Source: Rhodoferax sp. (GTDB taxonomy: Bacteria > Pseudomonadota > Gammaproteobacteria > Burkholderiales > Burkholderiaceae_C). From it: a DNA stretch of 64,000 nucleotides. Of the stretch, positions 25,407-35,560 are shown piece by piece. Numbering within the stretch: position 1 is the stretch's first letter; every line of letters starts with the position of its first letter. The notes under the pieces are model-generated. The model was given only the letters and a program-made list of their open reading frames with translations. It was not told the DNA's origin and did no database searches. The position numbers were made by a program, and so were the translations under genes. The stretch spans positions 62,001 to 126,000 of the forward strand of contig JAGRPL010000010.1 of assembly GCA_019449595.1 (NCBI GenBank), in the 5' to 3' direction.

Positions 25407-26821
25407 AGCCCATGATGTCCGTCGCCCAGGCCGCGCAGTGGCTGCGCGGTGCCCGTCTTGTTGGCGAAGGTGCGACGCCGGTGGTGCGGGTGCACACCGA
25501 TACCCGCACGATCGAGCCCGGCGACCTCTTCGTGGCGCTCAAGGGCGAGCGCTACGACGCGAACGATTTCCTGCAGGAGGCGCAACAGCGGGGCGCGGCC
25601 GCGGTGCTGTGCCATGCCGGCGCCAGCCAGCGGGTGCCGGGGCTGCCGTGTATCGAGGTGGCCGACACCCGGGTGGCGCTGGGTGAACTGGCAGCCGCCT
25701 GGCGCGCGCAGTTCTCCCTGCCCCTGATTGCCGTGACCGGCAGCAACGGCAAGACCACGGTGACCCAGATGCTGGCGTCCATCCTGGCGGCCTTTCAGCC
25801 GCAGGACGGCGCGCTGGCAACACGTGGCAACCTGAACAACGACATCGGTGTGCCCCTGACACTGCTGCGCCTGCGGGCGCACCACCGGATCGCCGTGGTC
25901 GAACTCGGCATGAACCATGCAGGCGAGATTGCGACCCTGGCCGGCATGGCGCAACCCACGGTCGCGCTGGTCAACAATGCGCAGCGGGAGCATCTGGAGT
26001 TCATGCAGACGGTGCAGGCCGTGGCGCAGGAGAACGGCTCGGTCATCACGGCCCTGGGCCCTCAGGGTGTGGCAGTCTTTCCTTCGGATGACACCTACAC
26101 GGCCCTGTGGCAGGACCTGGCTGGCCCGCGCCGCGTGGCACGGTTTGCCCTGGCGCCGGCACAGCAATCCCAGGATATCGGCTGTGTGGATGCGCAATGG
26201 GTGGACGGCGCCTGGCGGGTTCACGCGCGCGGGCTGGAGGCCGATCTGCACTACCGCCTGGCCATTGCCGGCAAGCACAACGTCAAGAATTCATTGGCCG
26301 CCGCGGCCTGCGCCCTGGCTGCCGGTGTGCCGCCCGATGCGGTGACCCGTGGCCTGGAGGCCTTCGTGCCCGTCAAGGGCCGCTCGCGCGCGCTGGCCGT
26401 GGAGGTGCAGGGCCGTGTCTGCACGCTGGTGGATGACACCTACAACGCCAACCCGGACTCCGTGCGCGCCGCCATAGACGTGCTGGCCGGCCTGCCCGGC
26501 CCGCGTCTGCTGGTGCTGGGTGACATGGGGGAGGTCGGGCAAGAAGGCCCGCAATTCCATGCCGAAGCCGGCCGCTATGCACAGTCCGCAGGCATTGAAA
26601 AAATGCTGACGCTGGGGGTTCTGGCGCAGAGCGCTGCCAAGGCCTGCGCGGGTGCGCGCCATTGCGATTCGATCGAAGACCTGAATGCCGCTGTGCTGGC
26701 CGCCCTGCCCGGTGTGGGCAGCGTGCTGGTCAAAGGTTCCCGGTTCATGCGCATGGAGCGGGTCGTGGAAGCCATCGTGTCCAGCGTTCCCGCGTCGCAG
26801 GAGCCCCGCCATGCCCACTGA
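25403..26821 (+). CDS. murF: UDP-N-acetylmuramoyl-tripeptide--D-alanyl-D-alanine ligase
   Basis: A 472-residue Mur ligase that adds D-Ala-D-Ala. VHTDTRTIEPGDLFVALKGERYDANDF is the N-terminal uridine-binding signature, LIAVTGSNGKTTVTQML the ATP loop (about residue 112), VELGMNHAGEIATLAGMAQPTVALVNNAQREHLEF the central domain, and TLVDDTYNANPDSVRAAIDVLAGL the C-terminal domain. It overlaps murE by four bases (ATGA). Confidence 0.97.
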   Translation: MKPMMSVAQAAQWLRGARLVGEGATPVVRVHTDTRTIEPGDLFVALKGERYDANDFLQEAQQRGAAAVLCHAGASQRVPGLPCIEVADTRVALGELAAAWRAQFSLPLIAVTGSNGKTTVTQMLASILAAFQPQDGALATRGNLNNDIGVPLTLLRLRAHHRIAVVELGMNHAGEIATLAGMAQPTVALVNNAQREHLEFMQTVQAVAQENGSVITALGPQGVAVFPSDDTYTALWQDLAGPRRVARFALAPAQQSQDIGCVDAQWVDGAWRVHARGLEADLHYRLAIAGKHNVKNSLAAAACALAAGVPPDAVTRGLEAFVPVKGRSRALAVEVQGRVCTLVDDTYNANPDSVRAAIDVLAGLPGPRLLVLGDMGEVGQEGPQFHAEAGRYAQSAGIEKMLTLGVLAQSAAKACAGARHCDSIEDLNAAVLAALPGVGSVLVKGSRFMRMERVVEAIVSSVPASQEPRHAH

Positions 26822-26842
26822 TTGCCCATTTGGAGAAGTCCC

Positions 26843-28021
26843 ATGTTGTTGAGCCTGGCCCAATGGCTGCAAACCCTGTCGCCCGAGTTCGGTTTTTTTC
26901 GGGTGTTCCAGTACCTGACGTTTCGCGCCGTCATGGCGGCGCTGACGGCCCTGGTGATCGGCCTGGCTGCGGGGCCGTACGTGATCCGGCGCCTGCGCGA
27001 ACTCAAGATCGGCCAGCCGGTGCGCGGTTACGGCATGGAAACGCATCTGCAGAAAAGCGGCACCCCCACCATGGGTGGCGTGCTGATTTTGCTGGCCATT
27101 GCGGTGTCCACCCTGTTGTGGGCCGACCTGGGCAACCGCTTTGTCTGGATCGTGCTGCTGGTGACGCTGGGCTTTGGCGCCATTGGCTGGGTGGATGACT
27201 GGCGCAAGGTGGTGCACAAGGACCCGGAGGGCATGCGCTCGCGCGAGAAGTATTTCTGGCAGTCCGTCATTGGCCTGCTGGCGGCGCTGTATCTGGTGTT
27301 CAGCATCTCCGAGAGTTCCAACCTGCGGGTGCTGGAGCTGTTCTTCAACTGGGTGCGCTCGGGTTTTGACGTCAACCTGCCGCCCAAGGCCGGCCTGCTG
27401 CTGCCCTTCATCAAGGAGGTGAGCTACCCCCTGGGCGTGCTGGGTTTTGTCATCCTGACCTACCTGGTCATCGTCGGCTCCAGCAACGCCGTCAACCTGA
27501 CCGATGGCCTGGATGGCCTGGCCATCATGCCGGTGGTGATGGTGGGTTCTGCGCTGGGCGTGTTTGCCTACGTCACCGGCAGCGCCGTGTATTCCCGGTA
27601 CCTGTTCTTCCCGCTGATTCCGGGATCGGGCGAACTGATGATTTTCTGTGCCGCCATGGCCGGCTCCGGCCTGGCCTTTCTGTGGTTCAACACCCATCCG
27701 GCGCAGGTGTTCATGGGGGATGTGGGTGCGCTGGCCCTGGGTGCGGCACTTGGCACCATTGCCGTCATCGTGCGCCAGGAAATCGTGCTCGCCATCATGG
27801 GCGGCGTGTTTGTGGTCGAGGCCCTGTCGGTGATGCTGCAGGTGACCTACTTCAAATACACCAAGAAGAAATTCGGAGAGGGGCGTCGCCTGCTGAAGAT
27901 GGCACCGCTGCACCACCATTTCGAGAAGGCCGGCTGGAAGGAAACCCAGGTGGTCGTGCGTTTCTGGATCATCACCATGCTGCTGTGCCTGGTGGGCCTG
28001 TCCACCCTGAAATTACGATGA
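26843..28021 (+). CDS. mraY: Phospho-N-acetylmuramoyl-pentapeptide-transferase
   Basis: A 392-residue, ten-helix inner-membrane enzyme that makes lipid I from UDP-MurNAc-pentapeptide and undecaprenyl phosphate. Catalytic and signature stretches: [15 protein letters not shown] (about 70), [16 protein letters not shown] (the DD pair, about 116), [16 protein letters not shown] (about 222), and [23 protein letters not shown] at the C-terminus (HHH, about 355). The start [10 protein letters not shown] is preceded by a weak GGAGAAG. A 21-bp gap separates it from murF, the widest in this part of the cluster. Confidence 0.97.
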   Translation: MLLSLAQWLQTLSPEFGFFRVFQYLTFRAVMAALTALVIGLAAGPYVIRRLRELKIGQPVRGYGMETHLQKSGTPTMGGVLILLAIAVSTLLWADLGNRFVWIVLLVTLGFGAIGWVDDWRKVVHKDPEGMRSREKYFWQSVIGLLAALYLVFSISESSNLRVLELFFNWVRSGFDVNLPPKAGLLLPFIKEVSYPLGVLGFVILTYLVIVGSSNAVNLTDGLDGLAIMPVVMVGSALGVFAYVTGSAVYSRYLFFPLIPGSGELMIFCAAMAGSGLAFLWFNTHPAQVFMGDVGALALGAALGTIAVIVRQEIVLAIMGGVFVVEALSVMLQVTYFKYTKKKFGEGRRLLKMAPLHHHFEKAGWKETQVVVRFWIITMLLCLVGLSTLKLR

Positions 28022-29883
28022 ATCCCTACGAACCGCCCACTCCCGACGACCTGCCCGCGGTGCCTCCGGTAGGCGCCGGGGCAGACCTGCCTGCGCAGGA
28101 GTCGCAGCCCGGCGCACCTGCGCCGCAGGCCGAGGAGTCGTTTGCCGCGGTGGAGCAGAAAACCGCGGCACCCGCGACAACGGTGCGGGCCTTGCCGACC
28201 ACCCTGACCGCCGCGCGCGATGCCGCCGAATTCGTGGCGCAGGTCTTTGCCGAGACCCTGGCCGACAAGGCCGTGCCCGGGCAGCCGGCGTCCGAACCGC
28301 AGACCGTGCAGGACGCGGCAGAACCCGTGGCGGAGCCGGCCGTGGCGGGCGCGCAGGCGCCCTTGCAACCGCTGCTGGGGCAAAACGTCCTGATCCTGGG
28401 ACTGGGAGCCTCGGGTCTGGCCATGGCGCGCTGGTGCGTGCGCACGGGTGCGGTCCACGTGACGGTGGCCGACACACGCGCTGCGCCGCCCCAGTTGGCG
28501 GTGCTGCAGCAGGAACTGCCGCAGGTGCGTTTCGTGGCCGGCGATTTCAATGCTGCGCTGGTCGAAGGCCGGAACCTGCAGGCGGTGTACCGCTCCCCCG
28601 GCCTCAGCCCGGAAACGGTGGCGCCGGTTCTGGCCGCGGCGCAGGCCAGCCAGATCACCACCGGTGGCGAACTGAGCCTGTATGCCATGGCGCTGGAGGC
28701 CCTGCGCGAAACCCGCGCCTACACACCGGCGGTGCTCGCCATCACCGGCACCAACGGCAAGACCACGGTCACTTCCCTCACCGGCCAGCTGATGGCTCAT
28801 GCCGGCAAGACTGTGGCGGTGGCCGGCAACATCGGTCCCACCTTGCTGGACACGCTGGCGGGGCACCTGGATGCGCAGACCCTGCCGCAGGTGTGGGTGT
28901 TGGAGCTGTCGAGCTTCCAGCTGGATGCGGCGGATCGCTTCGAGCCCACGGCGGCCGTGGTGCTCAACCTCACCCAGGATCACCTGGACTGGCATGGCAG
29001 CATGCAGGCCTACGCCCAGGCCAAGGCCCGCATCTTTGGTCAGCACGCCCTGATGGTGCTCAACCGCGACGATGCCGCCGTGATGGCCATGCTGCCCGAG
29101 CCGGTGCGCGTCAAGCTGCAGCGCCCGCAGGTGCGTGCCCACGCCACCTTTGGCTGTGACATGCCCCGACGCCCCGGTGACTTCGGCCTGGAGGAAGTCA
29201 ATGGCATGGTGTGGCTGGTACGCGCACTGGAAGCCGACGAAACCCGCAAGAAGCGCAAGGACGACGAGGAAGAGTTGCACATCCAGCGCCTGATGCCCGC
29301 CGACGCGCTGCGCATCCGCGGGCGCCACAACGCCAGCAATGCTCTGGCGGCCCTGGCGCTGTGCGCCGCTGCCGGGTGCACGCTGGCGCCACTCTTGTAT
29401 GGCTTGCGCGAGTACCGGGGCGAACCCCACCGTGTGGAGCCGGTGGGCATCCTCAACGGCGTGGAATTCTTCGATGACAGCAAGGGCACCAATGTAGGGG
29501 CCACCGCCGCAGCGCTGCAGGGCCTGGGAGCCGACCGCAAGGTGGTCGTCATTCTGGGCGGGGAAGGCAAGGGGCAGGACTTTTCGCCGCTGGCCGGGCC
29601 TGTTGCCCGCTACGTGCGCGCTGTGGTGCTCATCGGGCGTGACGCGCCCTTGATCCGCCAGGCGCTGGAGCAGACCGGGGTTCCCCTGGCGGATGCCGAG
29701 TCCATGGAAGCGGCGGTGGCGCTGGCCAACCAGCGGGCCCACGCGGGCGACGCGGTGCTGATGTCGCCGGCCTGCGCCAGTTTTGACATGTTTGACGACT
29801 ACGCGCACCGTGCCCGTGTGTTCTGCGCCGCGGTGCAGGAGCTGGCACGGTCGACCGGCGTGGACCTGGAGGGCGGTGCATGA
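28018..29883 (+). CDS. murD: UDP-N-acetylmuramoylalanine--D-glutamate ligase with long N-terminal extension
   Basis: At 621 residues it is far longer than the usual ~440-450. Residues 1 to about 118 are an acidic Pro/Ala/Glu/Val-rich, probably disordered segment ([29 protein letters not shown]) before the normal MurD start [21 protein letters not shown]. The ATP loop is [16 protein letters not shown], followed by [10 protein letters not shown] and [17 protein letters not shown]; a second charged insertion ([14 protein letters not shown]) precedes [17 protein letters not shown]. The C-terminal domain has [16 protein letters not shown]. The start overlaps mraY as ATGA, which supports translation of the extension. 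It adds D-Glu to UDP-MurNAc-L-Ala. Confidence 0.93.
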   Translation: MNPYEPPTPDDLPAVPPVGAGADLPAQESQPGAPAPQAEESFAAVEQKTAAPATTVRALPTTLTAARDAAEFVAQVFAETLADKAVPGQPASEPQTVQDAAEPVAEPAVAGAQAPLQPLLGQNVLILGLGASGLAMARWCVRTGAVHVTVADTRAAPPQLAVLQQELPQVRFVAGDFNAALVEGRNLQAVYRSPGLSPETVAPVLAAAQASQITTGGELSLYAMALEALRETRAYTPAVLAITGTNGKTTVTSLTGQLMAHAGKTVAVAGNIGPTLLDTLAGHLDAQTLPQVWVLELSSFQLDAADRFEPTAAVVLNLTQDHLDWHGSMQAYAQAKARIFGQHALMVLNRDDAAVMAMLPEPVRVKLQRPQVRAHATFGCDMPRRPGDFGLEEVNGMVWLVRALEADETRKKRKDDEEELHIQRLMPADALRIRGRHNASNALAALALCAAAGCTLAPLLYGLREYRGEPHRVEPVGILNGVEFFDDSKGTNVGATAAALQGLGADRKVVVILGGEGKGQDFSPLAGPVARYVRAVVLIGRDAPLIRQALEQTGVPLADAESMEAAVALANQRAHAGDAVLMSPACASFDMFDDYAHRARVFCAAVQELARSTGVDLEGGA

Positions 29884-31136
29884 GCGCCTGGGGCTCCTCC
29901 CTGAAAGGCTGGTTCGCGGCGCGCGTGGCGCCGGCGGCCTCCGCCCTGCCGGTGCGTCTGGGGGGACGGGGCTCGTTCTCGTCCACCACCGCCGTGGCGC
30001 CGGTGCGCGGGTTTGACCAGCCGCTGGTCTGGGTGGTGGCGGCGTTGCTGCTGTGGGGCTCGGTGATGGTGTATTCGGCCTCCATTGCCATGCCCGAAAA
30101 CCCGCGCTTCGCCAACTACACCCACGCGCATTTCCTGGTGCGCCACGTGGCCTCGATTGCCGTGGCATTTGTGGCGGCGCTGATCGCCTTCCAGATTCCC
30201 ATCCAGGCCTGGGAGAAGGCTGCGCCCTGGCTGTTTGTGGTGTCCCTGGCGCTGCTCATCCTGGTGCTGGTGCCCTTCATCGGCAAGGGCGTCAATGGCG
30301 CGCGGCGCTGGATTGCTTTGGGTATCCTGAATTTCCAGCCCTCCGAACTGGCCAAGTTCGCCGTGCTGCTGTACGCCGCCGACTACATGGTGCGCAAGAT
30401 GGAGGTCAAGGAACGGTTTTTCCGCGCCGTGCTGCCCATGGGTGTGGCGGTCGCCATTGTCGGCACGCTGCTGCTGGCGGAGCCGGACATGGGCGCCTTC
30501 ATGGTGATATCCGTGATCGCCATGGGCATTTTGTTCCTGGGCGGTGTCAATGCCCGGATGTTCTTTCTGATTGCGACGGTTCTGGTGGCCGCCTTCGGAC
30601 TCATGATCGCGTTCAACGACTACCGGCGGGCGCGAATTTTTGCCTATCTGGACCCTTGGAGCGAGAACAACGCGCTGGCCAAGGGCTACCAGCTGACCCA
30701 CTCGCTGATCGCCATCGGGCGCGGCGAGATCTTTGGCGTCGGCCTGGGGGGCAGCGTGGAGAAACTGCACTGGCTGCCCGAAGCGCACACCGACTTCCTG
30801 CTGGCGGTGATTGGCGAGGAATTCGGGCTGCTGGGCGTGCTGGCGGTGATCGCGCTGTTCCTGTGGCTCACGCGGCGCATGATGCACATCGGGCGCCAGG
30901 CCATTGCGCTGGACCGCGTGTTCGCTGGGCTGGTGGCGCAGGGTGTGGGCATCTGGATGGGGTTCCAGTCCTTCATCAACATGGGTGTGAACCTGGGGGC
31001 CTTGCCCACCAAGGGCCTGACGTTGCCGCTGATGAGCTACGGCGGCTCGGCCATCCTGATCAACCTGATCTCGATCGCCGTGGTGCTGCGCATCGACTAC
31101 GAGAACCGACAACTCATGCACGGAGGCCGTGTATGA
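29880..31136 (+). CDS. ftsW: Septal peptidoglycan glycosyltransferase FtsW
   Basis: A 418-residue SEDS polytopic membrane protein. A polar N-terminus of about 45 residues precedes helix 1 ([20 protein letters not shown]). SEDS signatures are [27 protein letters not shown] (about 138-165, with the catalytic-region Asp later), [11 protein letters not shown] (Asp about 203), [19 protein letters not shown] and [20 protein letters not shown] at the end. It polymerises lipid II with FtsI. Overlaps murD and murG by four bases each. Confidence 0.96.
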   Translation: MSAWGSSLKGWFAARVAPAASALPVRLGGRGSFSSTTAVAPVRGFDQPLVWVVAALLLWGSVMVYSASIAMPENPRFANYTHAHFLVRHVASIAVAFVAALIAFQIPIQAWEKAAPWLFVVSLALLILVLVPFIGKGVNGARRWIALGILNFQPSELAKFAVLLYAADYMVRKMEVKERFFRAVLPMGVAVAIVGTLLLAEPDMGAFMVISVIAMGILFLGGVNARMFFLIATVLVAAFGLMIAFNDYRRARIFAYLDPWSENNALAKGYQLTHSLIAIGRGEIFGVGLGGSVEKLHWLPEAHTDFLLAVIGEEFGLLGVLAVIALFLWLTRRMMHIGRQAIALDRVFAGLVAQGVGIWMGFQSFINMGVNLGALPTKGLTLPLMSYGGSAILINLISIAVVLRIDYENRQLMHGGRV

Positions 31137-32332
31137 GCGCGAACATGAACGCCGCCGGGCCGTCCCAAGGCGTGAAGGCCCCCTCGGGGGGCAGCGCAGT
31201 ACACGCAGTGACAAGCGTGGGGGCGCACAGCCCTTGCGCATTGATCATGGCCGGCGGCACCGGGGGGCACATCTTTCCGGGGCTGGCGGTGGCGCATGCT
31301 CTGCGCGAACGCGGCTGGCGCGTGCACTGGCTGGGTGCACCTGACAGCATGGAGAGCCGACTGGTACCCGCCAAGGGATTTCCGCTGGAGCTGGTGCATT
31401 TCTCTGGCGTGCGCGGCAAGGGGTTGCGCACCGTGGTTGCACTGCCGCTGCGTCTGTTGCGGGCCCTGGCGCAAAGCCGGGCGGTACTGCGCCGGGTCCA
31501 ACCCGACGTGGTGGTGGGGCTGGGCGGCTACATCACCTTCCCGGCAGGGGTGATGGCAGCGCTGCTGGGCAAACCCCTGGTGCTGCATGAGCAGAACTCG
31601 GTGGCCGGCATGGCCAACAAGGTGCTGGCGGTGCTGGCGCGCCGCGTGTTCACGGCCTTTCCCAACGTATTTGCCAAGGGCCAATGGGTGGGCAACCCCC
31701 TGCGGGCGGAATTCCTGCTGCAGCCGGCGCCCGAGCAGCGCTTTGCCGGACGCAGCGGTCCGTTGCGCGTGCTGGTAGTGGGCGGCAGCCTGGGCGCGCG
31801 CGCGCTCAACACCGTGGTGCCGCAGGCCCTGGCGCTGATACCGGCAGACCAGCGTCCGCTGGTGATCCACCAGAGCGGCGAAAAACAGATCGACGAACTG
31901 CGGGCCAACTACGCGGCGGCTGGAATCGCTGTGAGCATCGCCGGGGCGTCCCAAGACACGAAGGCCCCCCCGGAGGTCACTATCACCCCCTTCATCGACA
32001 ACACGGCCCAGGCCTTTGCCGACGCCGACCTGGTGATCTGCCGGGCGGGCGCCAGCACGGTGACGGAGCTGGCGGCCGTCGGTGCCGCGGCTGTGTTTGT
32101 GCCTTTCCCCGCAGCGGTGGATGACCACCAGACCCACAACGCCGCCTTCCTGGTGGACCAGGGAGCCGGCTGGCTGTTGCCGCAGACCGGTCTGACACCC
32201 GCAGTGCTGGCCGAATTGCTACAGAGAACAGAGCGATCTGCACTACTGCAGCGCGGCCTGCAGGCCAAAAAGCTGCAACAAATTCATGCGACGGACGCGG
32301 TAGTGTCCGCCTGCGAGGAGCTCGCCCAATGA
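31133..32332 (+). CDS. murG: UDP-GlcNAc:lipid I N-acetylglucosaminyltransferase with two repeat-encoded inserts
   Basis: A 399-residue GT28 enzyme (about 355 is usual) making lipid II at the inner membrane. [20 protein letters not shown] (donor loop) starts only at about residue 38, because residues 8-31 are encoded by a dispersed repeat (31161-31224). A second copy of that repeat encodes [11 protein letters not shown] (about 270-281) in a loop just before [34 protein letters not shown], the UDP-GlcNAc site. The C-terminal 25 residues include sequence resembling repeat family B. All catalytic blocks are intact. Overlaps ftsW and murC. Confidence 0.96.
   Translation: MSANMNAAGPSQGVKAPSGGSAVHAVTSVGAHSPCALIMAGGTGGHIFPGLAVAHALRERGWRVHWLGAPDSMESRLVPAKGFPLELVHFSGVRGKGLRTVVALPLRLLRALAQSRAVLRRVQPDVVVGLGGYITFPAGVMAALLGKPLVLHEQNSVAGMANKVLAVLARRVFTAFPNVFAKGQWVGNPLRAEFLLQPAPEQRFAGRSGPLRVLVVGGSLGARALNTVVPQALALIPADQRPLVIHQSGEKQIDELRANYAAAGIAVSIAGASQDTKAPPEVTITPFIDNTAQAFADADLVICRAGASTVTELAAVGAAAVFVPFPAAVDDHQTHNAAFLVDQGAGWLLPQTGLTPAVLAELLQRTERSALLQRGLQAKKLQQIHATDAVVSACEELAQ
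31161..31224 (+). repeat. Dispersed repeat family A, in-frame copy 1 in murG
   Basis: CGTCCCAAGGCGTGAAGGCC followed by CCCTCGGGGGGCAGCG and GCAGTGACAAGCGTGGGGGC. The first 35 bases match 31947-31981 at about 29 positions by eye. The copy is in frame and adds about 21 residues to the MurG N-terminus. Confidence 0.7.
31943..31981 (+). repeat. Dispersed repeat family A, in-frame copy 2 in murG
   Basis: GGGGCGTCCCAAGACACGAA followed by GGCCCCCCCGGAGGTCACT. It lies in a surface loop of the C-terminal lobe, about 790 bases after copy 1 and in the same orientation. Confidence 0.7.
32218..32287 (+). repeat. Degenerate dispersed repeat (family B-like) at the murG 3' end
   Basis: GCTACAGAGAACAGAGC followed by GATCTGCACT and the tail CTGCAGGCCAAAAAGCTGCA. 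Similar in layout to family B (hairpin then TGC..GCGC), but with several mismatches. Confidence 0.35.
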
Positions 32333-33762
32333 AACACGCGATCAAACACATCCATTTTGTCGGTGTGGGTGGCTCCGGCATGTCCGGCATTGCCGAGGTG
32401 CTGTGCAACCTGGGTTACACCATTTCCGGCTCCGACCTGTCCGACAGCGCCACCCTCAAACGCCTGGCCACGCTGGGCATCCAGACCCATGTGGGTCACG
32501 CGGCCGAGCACGTGGCGGGCGCCGACGCGGTGGTCACGTCCACGGCGGTGCAGGCCGACAACCCGGAGGTCATCCGCGCCCGTGCCATGCACATTCCCGT
32601 TGTGCCGCGCGCCCTGATGCTGGCCGAGCTGATGCGCCTGAAGCAGGGCATTGCCATTGCCGGCACCCATGGCAAGACCACCACCACCAGCCTGGTGGCC
32701 AGCGTGCTGGCCGAGGCCGGTCTGGACCCCACCTTTGTGATTGGCGGACGCCTCAACAGCGCCGGCACCAATGCCCGCCTGGGGCAGGGCGAGCACATCG
32801 TGGTGGAGGCAGACGAGTCGGACGCCTCCTTCCTGAACCTGTTGCCGGTGATGGCGGTCGTGACCAACATCGATGCCGATCACATGGAAACCTACGGCCA
32901 CGACTTCGGCAAGCTGAAGAAGGCGTTCGTGGACTTCCTGCACCGCATGCCGTTTTACGGCACGGCCATCCTGTGCACCGATGACGCCGCCGTGCGGGAG
33001 ATCTCCGAGCAGGTGACCTGCCCGATTACCAGCTACGGTTTCAACGAAGACGCCCAGGTGCGCGCCGTGGACGTGCGTGCCGTGGGGGGGCAGATGCATT
33101 TCACGGTGCAGCGCCGCAACGGTGTGGTGCTGCCCGACCTGGACGTGGTGCTCAACCTGCCGGGGCGGCACAACGTGCTCAATGCGCTGTCGGCCATCGC
33201 CGTGGCGGTGGAGCTGAACATTGCCGACGCCGCCGTGCTGAAGGCGCTGGCCGAGTTCCGCGGTGTGGGCCGGCGTTTCCAGCGCTACGGGGATCTGCCG
33301 CTGCCCGCTGGCGGCGTGCTCACCGTGATCGACGACTACGGCCACCACCCGGTGGAAATGGCCGCCACGCTGGCGGCCGCGCGCGGGGCCTTCCCGGGGC
33401 GCCGCCTGGTGCTGGCGTTCCAGCCCCACCGCTTCACGCGCACCCGCGACTGCTTTGAGGATTTCGTCAAGGTGATTGGCCAGGCCGACTCGGTGCTGCT
33501 GGGTGAGGTGTATGCCGCGGGCGAGGCGCCCATCGTGGCCGCCGACGGCCGCTCGCTGGCACGGGCGCTGCGCATTGCCGGCAAGGTGGAGCCCATCTTC
33601 GTGGACGACATTGCCGCCATGCCCCAGGCCATCGTGGACAACGCCCGGCCGGGCGACGTGCTGCTGAGCATGGGAGCCGGCTCCATCGGTGCCGTGCCAG
33701 CCAAGGTGGTGGAACTGCTACAAAAAAATGAGCTGCCTGCGCAGAAAGGTCAAGGGCTATGA
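32329..33762 (+). CDS. murC: UDP-N-acetylmuramate--L-alanine ligase
   Basis: A 477-residue Mur ligase that adds the first L-Ala. [23 protein letters not shown] (N-terminal UDP-binding loop, about residue 8), [20 protein letters not shown] (ATP loop, about 110), [45 protein letters not shown] and [19 protein letters not shown] are all diagnostic. The last 14 residues ([11 protein letters not shown] end) are written by a family B hairpin repeat that also crosses into ddl. Overlaps murG by four bases. Confidence 0.97.
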   Translation: MKHAIKHIHFVGVGGSGMSGIAEVLCNLGYTISGSDLSDSATLKRLATLGIQTHVGHAAEHVAGADAVVTSTAVQADNPEVIRARAMHIPVVPRALMLAELMRLKQGIAIAGTHGKTTTTSLVASVLAEAGLDPTFVIGGRLNSAGTNARLGQGEHIVVEADESDASFLNLLPVMAVVTNIDADHMETYGHDFGKLKKAFVDFLHRMPFYGTAILCTDDAAVREISEQVTCPITSYGFNEDAQVRAVDVRAVGGQMHFTVQRRNGVVLPDLDVVLNLPGRHNVLNALSAIAVAVELNIADAAVLKALAEFRGVGRRFQRYGDLPLPAGGVLTVIDDYGHHPVEMAATLAAARGAFPGRRLVLAFQPHRFTRTRDCFEDFVKVIGQADSVLLGEVYAAGEAPIVAADGRSLARALRIAGKVEPIFVDDIAAMPQAIVDNARPGDVLLSMGAGSIGAVPAKVVELLQKNELPAQKGQGL

Positions 33763-33776
33763 GCCAATTGGATGCA
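33717..33776 (+). repeat. Family B hairpin repeat across the murC/ddl junction
   Basis: GCTACAAAAAAATGAGCTGC followed by CTGCGCAG and the tail AAAGGTCAAGGGCTATGAGC. The tail aligns by eye with that of the rlmI copy. It supplies the murC stop codon and the ddl start codon (ATGA). Confidence 0.6.
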
Positions 33777-34751
33777 AATTTGAAGGCTGCCGGGTCGGCC
33801 CCGGGCGTGGGCGCCGCGCTGGGCAAGGTCGCCGTCCTGATGGGCGGCACCTCGGCCGAGCGCGAGGTGTCGCTGATGTCGGGCAACGGTGTGCTCAAGG
33901 CCTTGCTGTCCCGCGGGGTGGATGCCCACGCGTTCGACCCAGCCGAGCGGGACCTGGATGCGCTCAAGCGCGAAGGCTTTGCGCGCTGCTTCATTGCCCT
34001 GCACGGCCGCCACGGCGAAGACGGCACGGTGCAGGGTGCGCTCGAACTGCTGGGTATTCCCTACACTGGCTCGGGCGTCATGGCCTCGAGCATCTCCATG
34101 GACAAGGTCATGACCAAGCGCATCTGGCGCTTTGAAGGCCTGTCCACCCCGGCGTGGAGCCAGGTGCACAGTGGTGCCGAAACCCGTGCGGCGTTTGCCG
34201 AGTTGGGCGCGCCCATGATCGTCAAGCCCGCGCGCGAAGGCTCCTCTATCGGCTTTACCAAGGTCATGTCCGCCGACCAGTGCGAGGCCGCGTACGCCCT
34301 GGCCTCGCAGCACGACCCAATGGTGCTGTGCGAGCAGTTCATTGCCGGTGATGAAGTGACCTGCCCCGTGCTGGGCCCCACGGACCAGCCACGGGCGCTG
34401 CCCGTCATCCGCATCGTGGCCCCCGACGGCAACTACGACTACCAGAACAAGTACTTCACCGACACCACGCAGTACCTGGTGCCCGCGGGCCTGCCGGCCG
34501 GCGAGGAAGACGCCATTGCGGCCATGGTCTGCAAGGCCTACCAGGTGCTGGGTTGCCGCGGCTGGGCGCGGGCCGACGTGATGATCGACGCGCGGACCCG
34601 CAAGCCCTACCTACTGGAAATCAACACCTCGCCCGGCATGACCGGGCACTCGCTGGTGCCCATGTCGGCCCGCGCCGCCGGCATCAGCTACGAAGACCTG
34701 TGCGTGCAGTTGCTGCAGCACACCGACCTGGATGGAGGTGCCCGCGCATGA
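33759..34751 (+). CDS. ddl: D-alanine--D-alanine ligase
   Basis: A 330-residue ATP-grasp enzyme. [22 protein letters not shown] (N-terminal D-Ala site, about residue 24-45), [56 protein letters not shown] (ATP lid) and the C-terminal [18 protein letters not shown] (metal ligands) are all present. The first ~20 residues ([20 protein letters not shown]) are a non-conserved extension partly encoded by the repeat at the murC junction. It supplies D-Ala-D-Ala to MurF. Confidence 0.97.
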   Translation: MSQLDANLKAAGSAPGVGAALGKVAVLMGGTSAEREVSLMSGNGVLKALLSRGVDAHAFDPAERDLDALKREGFARCFIALHGRHGEDGTVQGALELLGIPYTGSGVMASSISMDKVMTKRIWRFEGLSTPAWSQVHSGAETRAAFAELGAPMIVKPAREGSSIGFTKVMSADQCEAAYALASQHDPMVLCEQFIAGDEVTCPVLGPTDQPRALPVIRIVAPDGNYDYQNKYFTDTTQYLVPAGLPAGEEDAIAAMVCKAYQVLGCRGWARADVMIDARTRKPYLLEINTSPGMTGHSLVPMSARAAGISYEDLCVQLLQHTDLDGGARA

Positions 34752-35533
34752 ACCGTGCCGAGGCGATGCCGCTGGATGTCAAGCTGATGAACATGACCGC
34801 AGCGGTCCTGTTGCTGACGTTTGCCGTCTTTGGCGCTGTCGCCCTCGCCCGCTGGGTTGCGCGCATGCCGGTCTTTGACATCCGCAGCATTACCGTCAGC
34901 GGGGATGTCCAGCACAACAACCTGCTCACGCTGCGCGCCAACGTCACCCCCCGCCTGTCGGGCACCTTCTTCAGCGTGGACCTGGCCCGCGTGCGGACGG
35001 TCTTCGAGTCGGTGCCCTGGGTGCGCCAGGCCGTGGTGCGGCGCGATTTCCCCAACCGCCTGCAGGTCGTGCTGCAGGAACACAAGCCGGTGGCCTACTG
35101 GGGCGGCGACGGCGACGTGCGCCTGATCAACAGCTATGGCGAAGTATTCGAGGCCAACGTGGGGGAAGTGGAGCAGGAAGCACTGCCCCAGCTCAGCGGA
35201 CCCGAAGGCCGCAGCGCCGAAGTGCTGGCCATGTACCGCACCCTGGCACCGCTGTTCGAGCCGATGGAATTGCCGATCGAGCAGCTGGAACTCTCGGGCG
35301 GCGGCAGCTGGCGGGCCCACCTGGAATCGGGTGCCGTCATTGAACTGGGTCGGGGCGAGACGGCGGACATTGTCGCGCGCGTGCAGCGCTTTCTCCAGAC
35401 CCTCACCCAGGTGACCTCCCGCTACGCCCGGCATGCCAATGCCGTGGAGTCGGCGGATTTGCGACATGAAAACGGGTATGCCATCCGGCTGCGCGGCGTG
35501 AGCACGCTGGCGGCTGCAGGCCCCAAAAAGTAA
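34748..35533 (+). CDS. ftsQ: Cell division protein FtsQ
   Basis: A 261-residue bitopic protein: a short cytoplasmic part, one transmembrane helix ([22 protein letters not shown], about 16-37), then a periplasmic POTRA domain ([37 protein letters not shown]) and the beta domain ([31 protein letters not shown]). It connects FtsK/FtsA to FtsBL in the divisome. The ATG at 34748 overlaps the ddl stop; the longer track ORF reads backwards through ddl and is not real. Confidence 0.95.
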   Translation: MNRAEAMPLDVKLMNMTAAVLLLTFAVFGAVALARWVARMPVFDIRSITVSGDVQHNNLLTLRANVTPRLSGTFFSVDLARVRTVFESVPWVRQAVVRRDFPNRLQVVLQEHKPVAYWGGDGDVRLINSYGEVFEANVGEVEQEALPQLSGPEGRSAEVLAMYRTLAPLFEPMELPIEQLELSGGGSWRAHLESGAVIELGRGETADIVARVQRFLQTLTQVTSRYARHANAVESADLRHENGYAIRLRGVSTLAAAGPKK

Positions 35534-35560
35534 CGGAAAAAGGACTCTGCAGGAATCCAT

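Noticed and set aside
27847-30168. 773-aa minus-strand open frame
   Set aside because: Antisense to murD and ftsW, composition is R/H/G/Q-rich and shows no domain.
34553-34747. Upstream extension of ftsQ in the track
   Set aside because: It reads through ddl in another frame; the ATG at 34748 overlaps the ddl stop and starts a normal FtsQ N-terminus.
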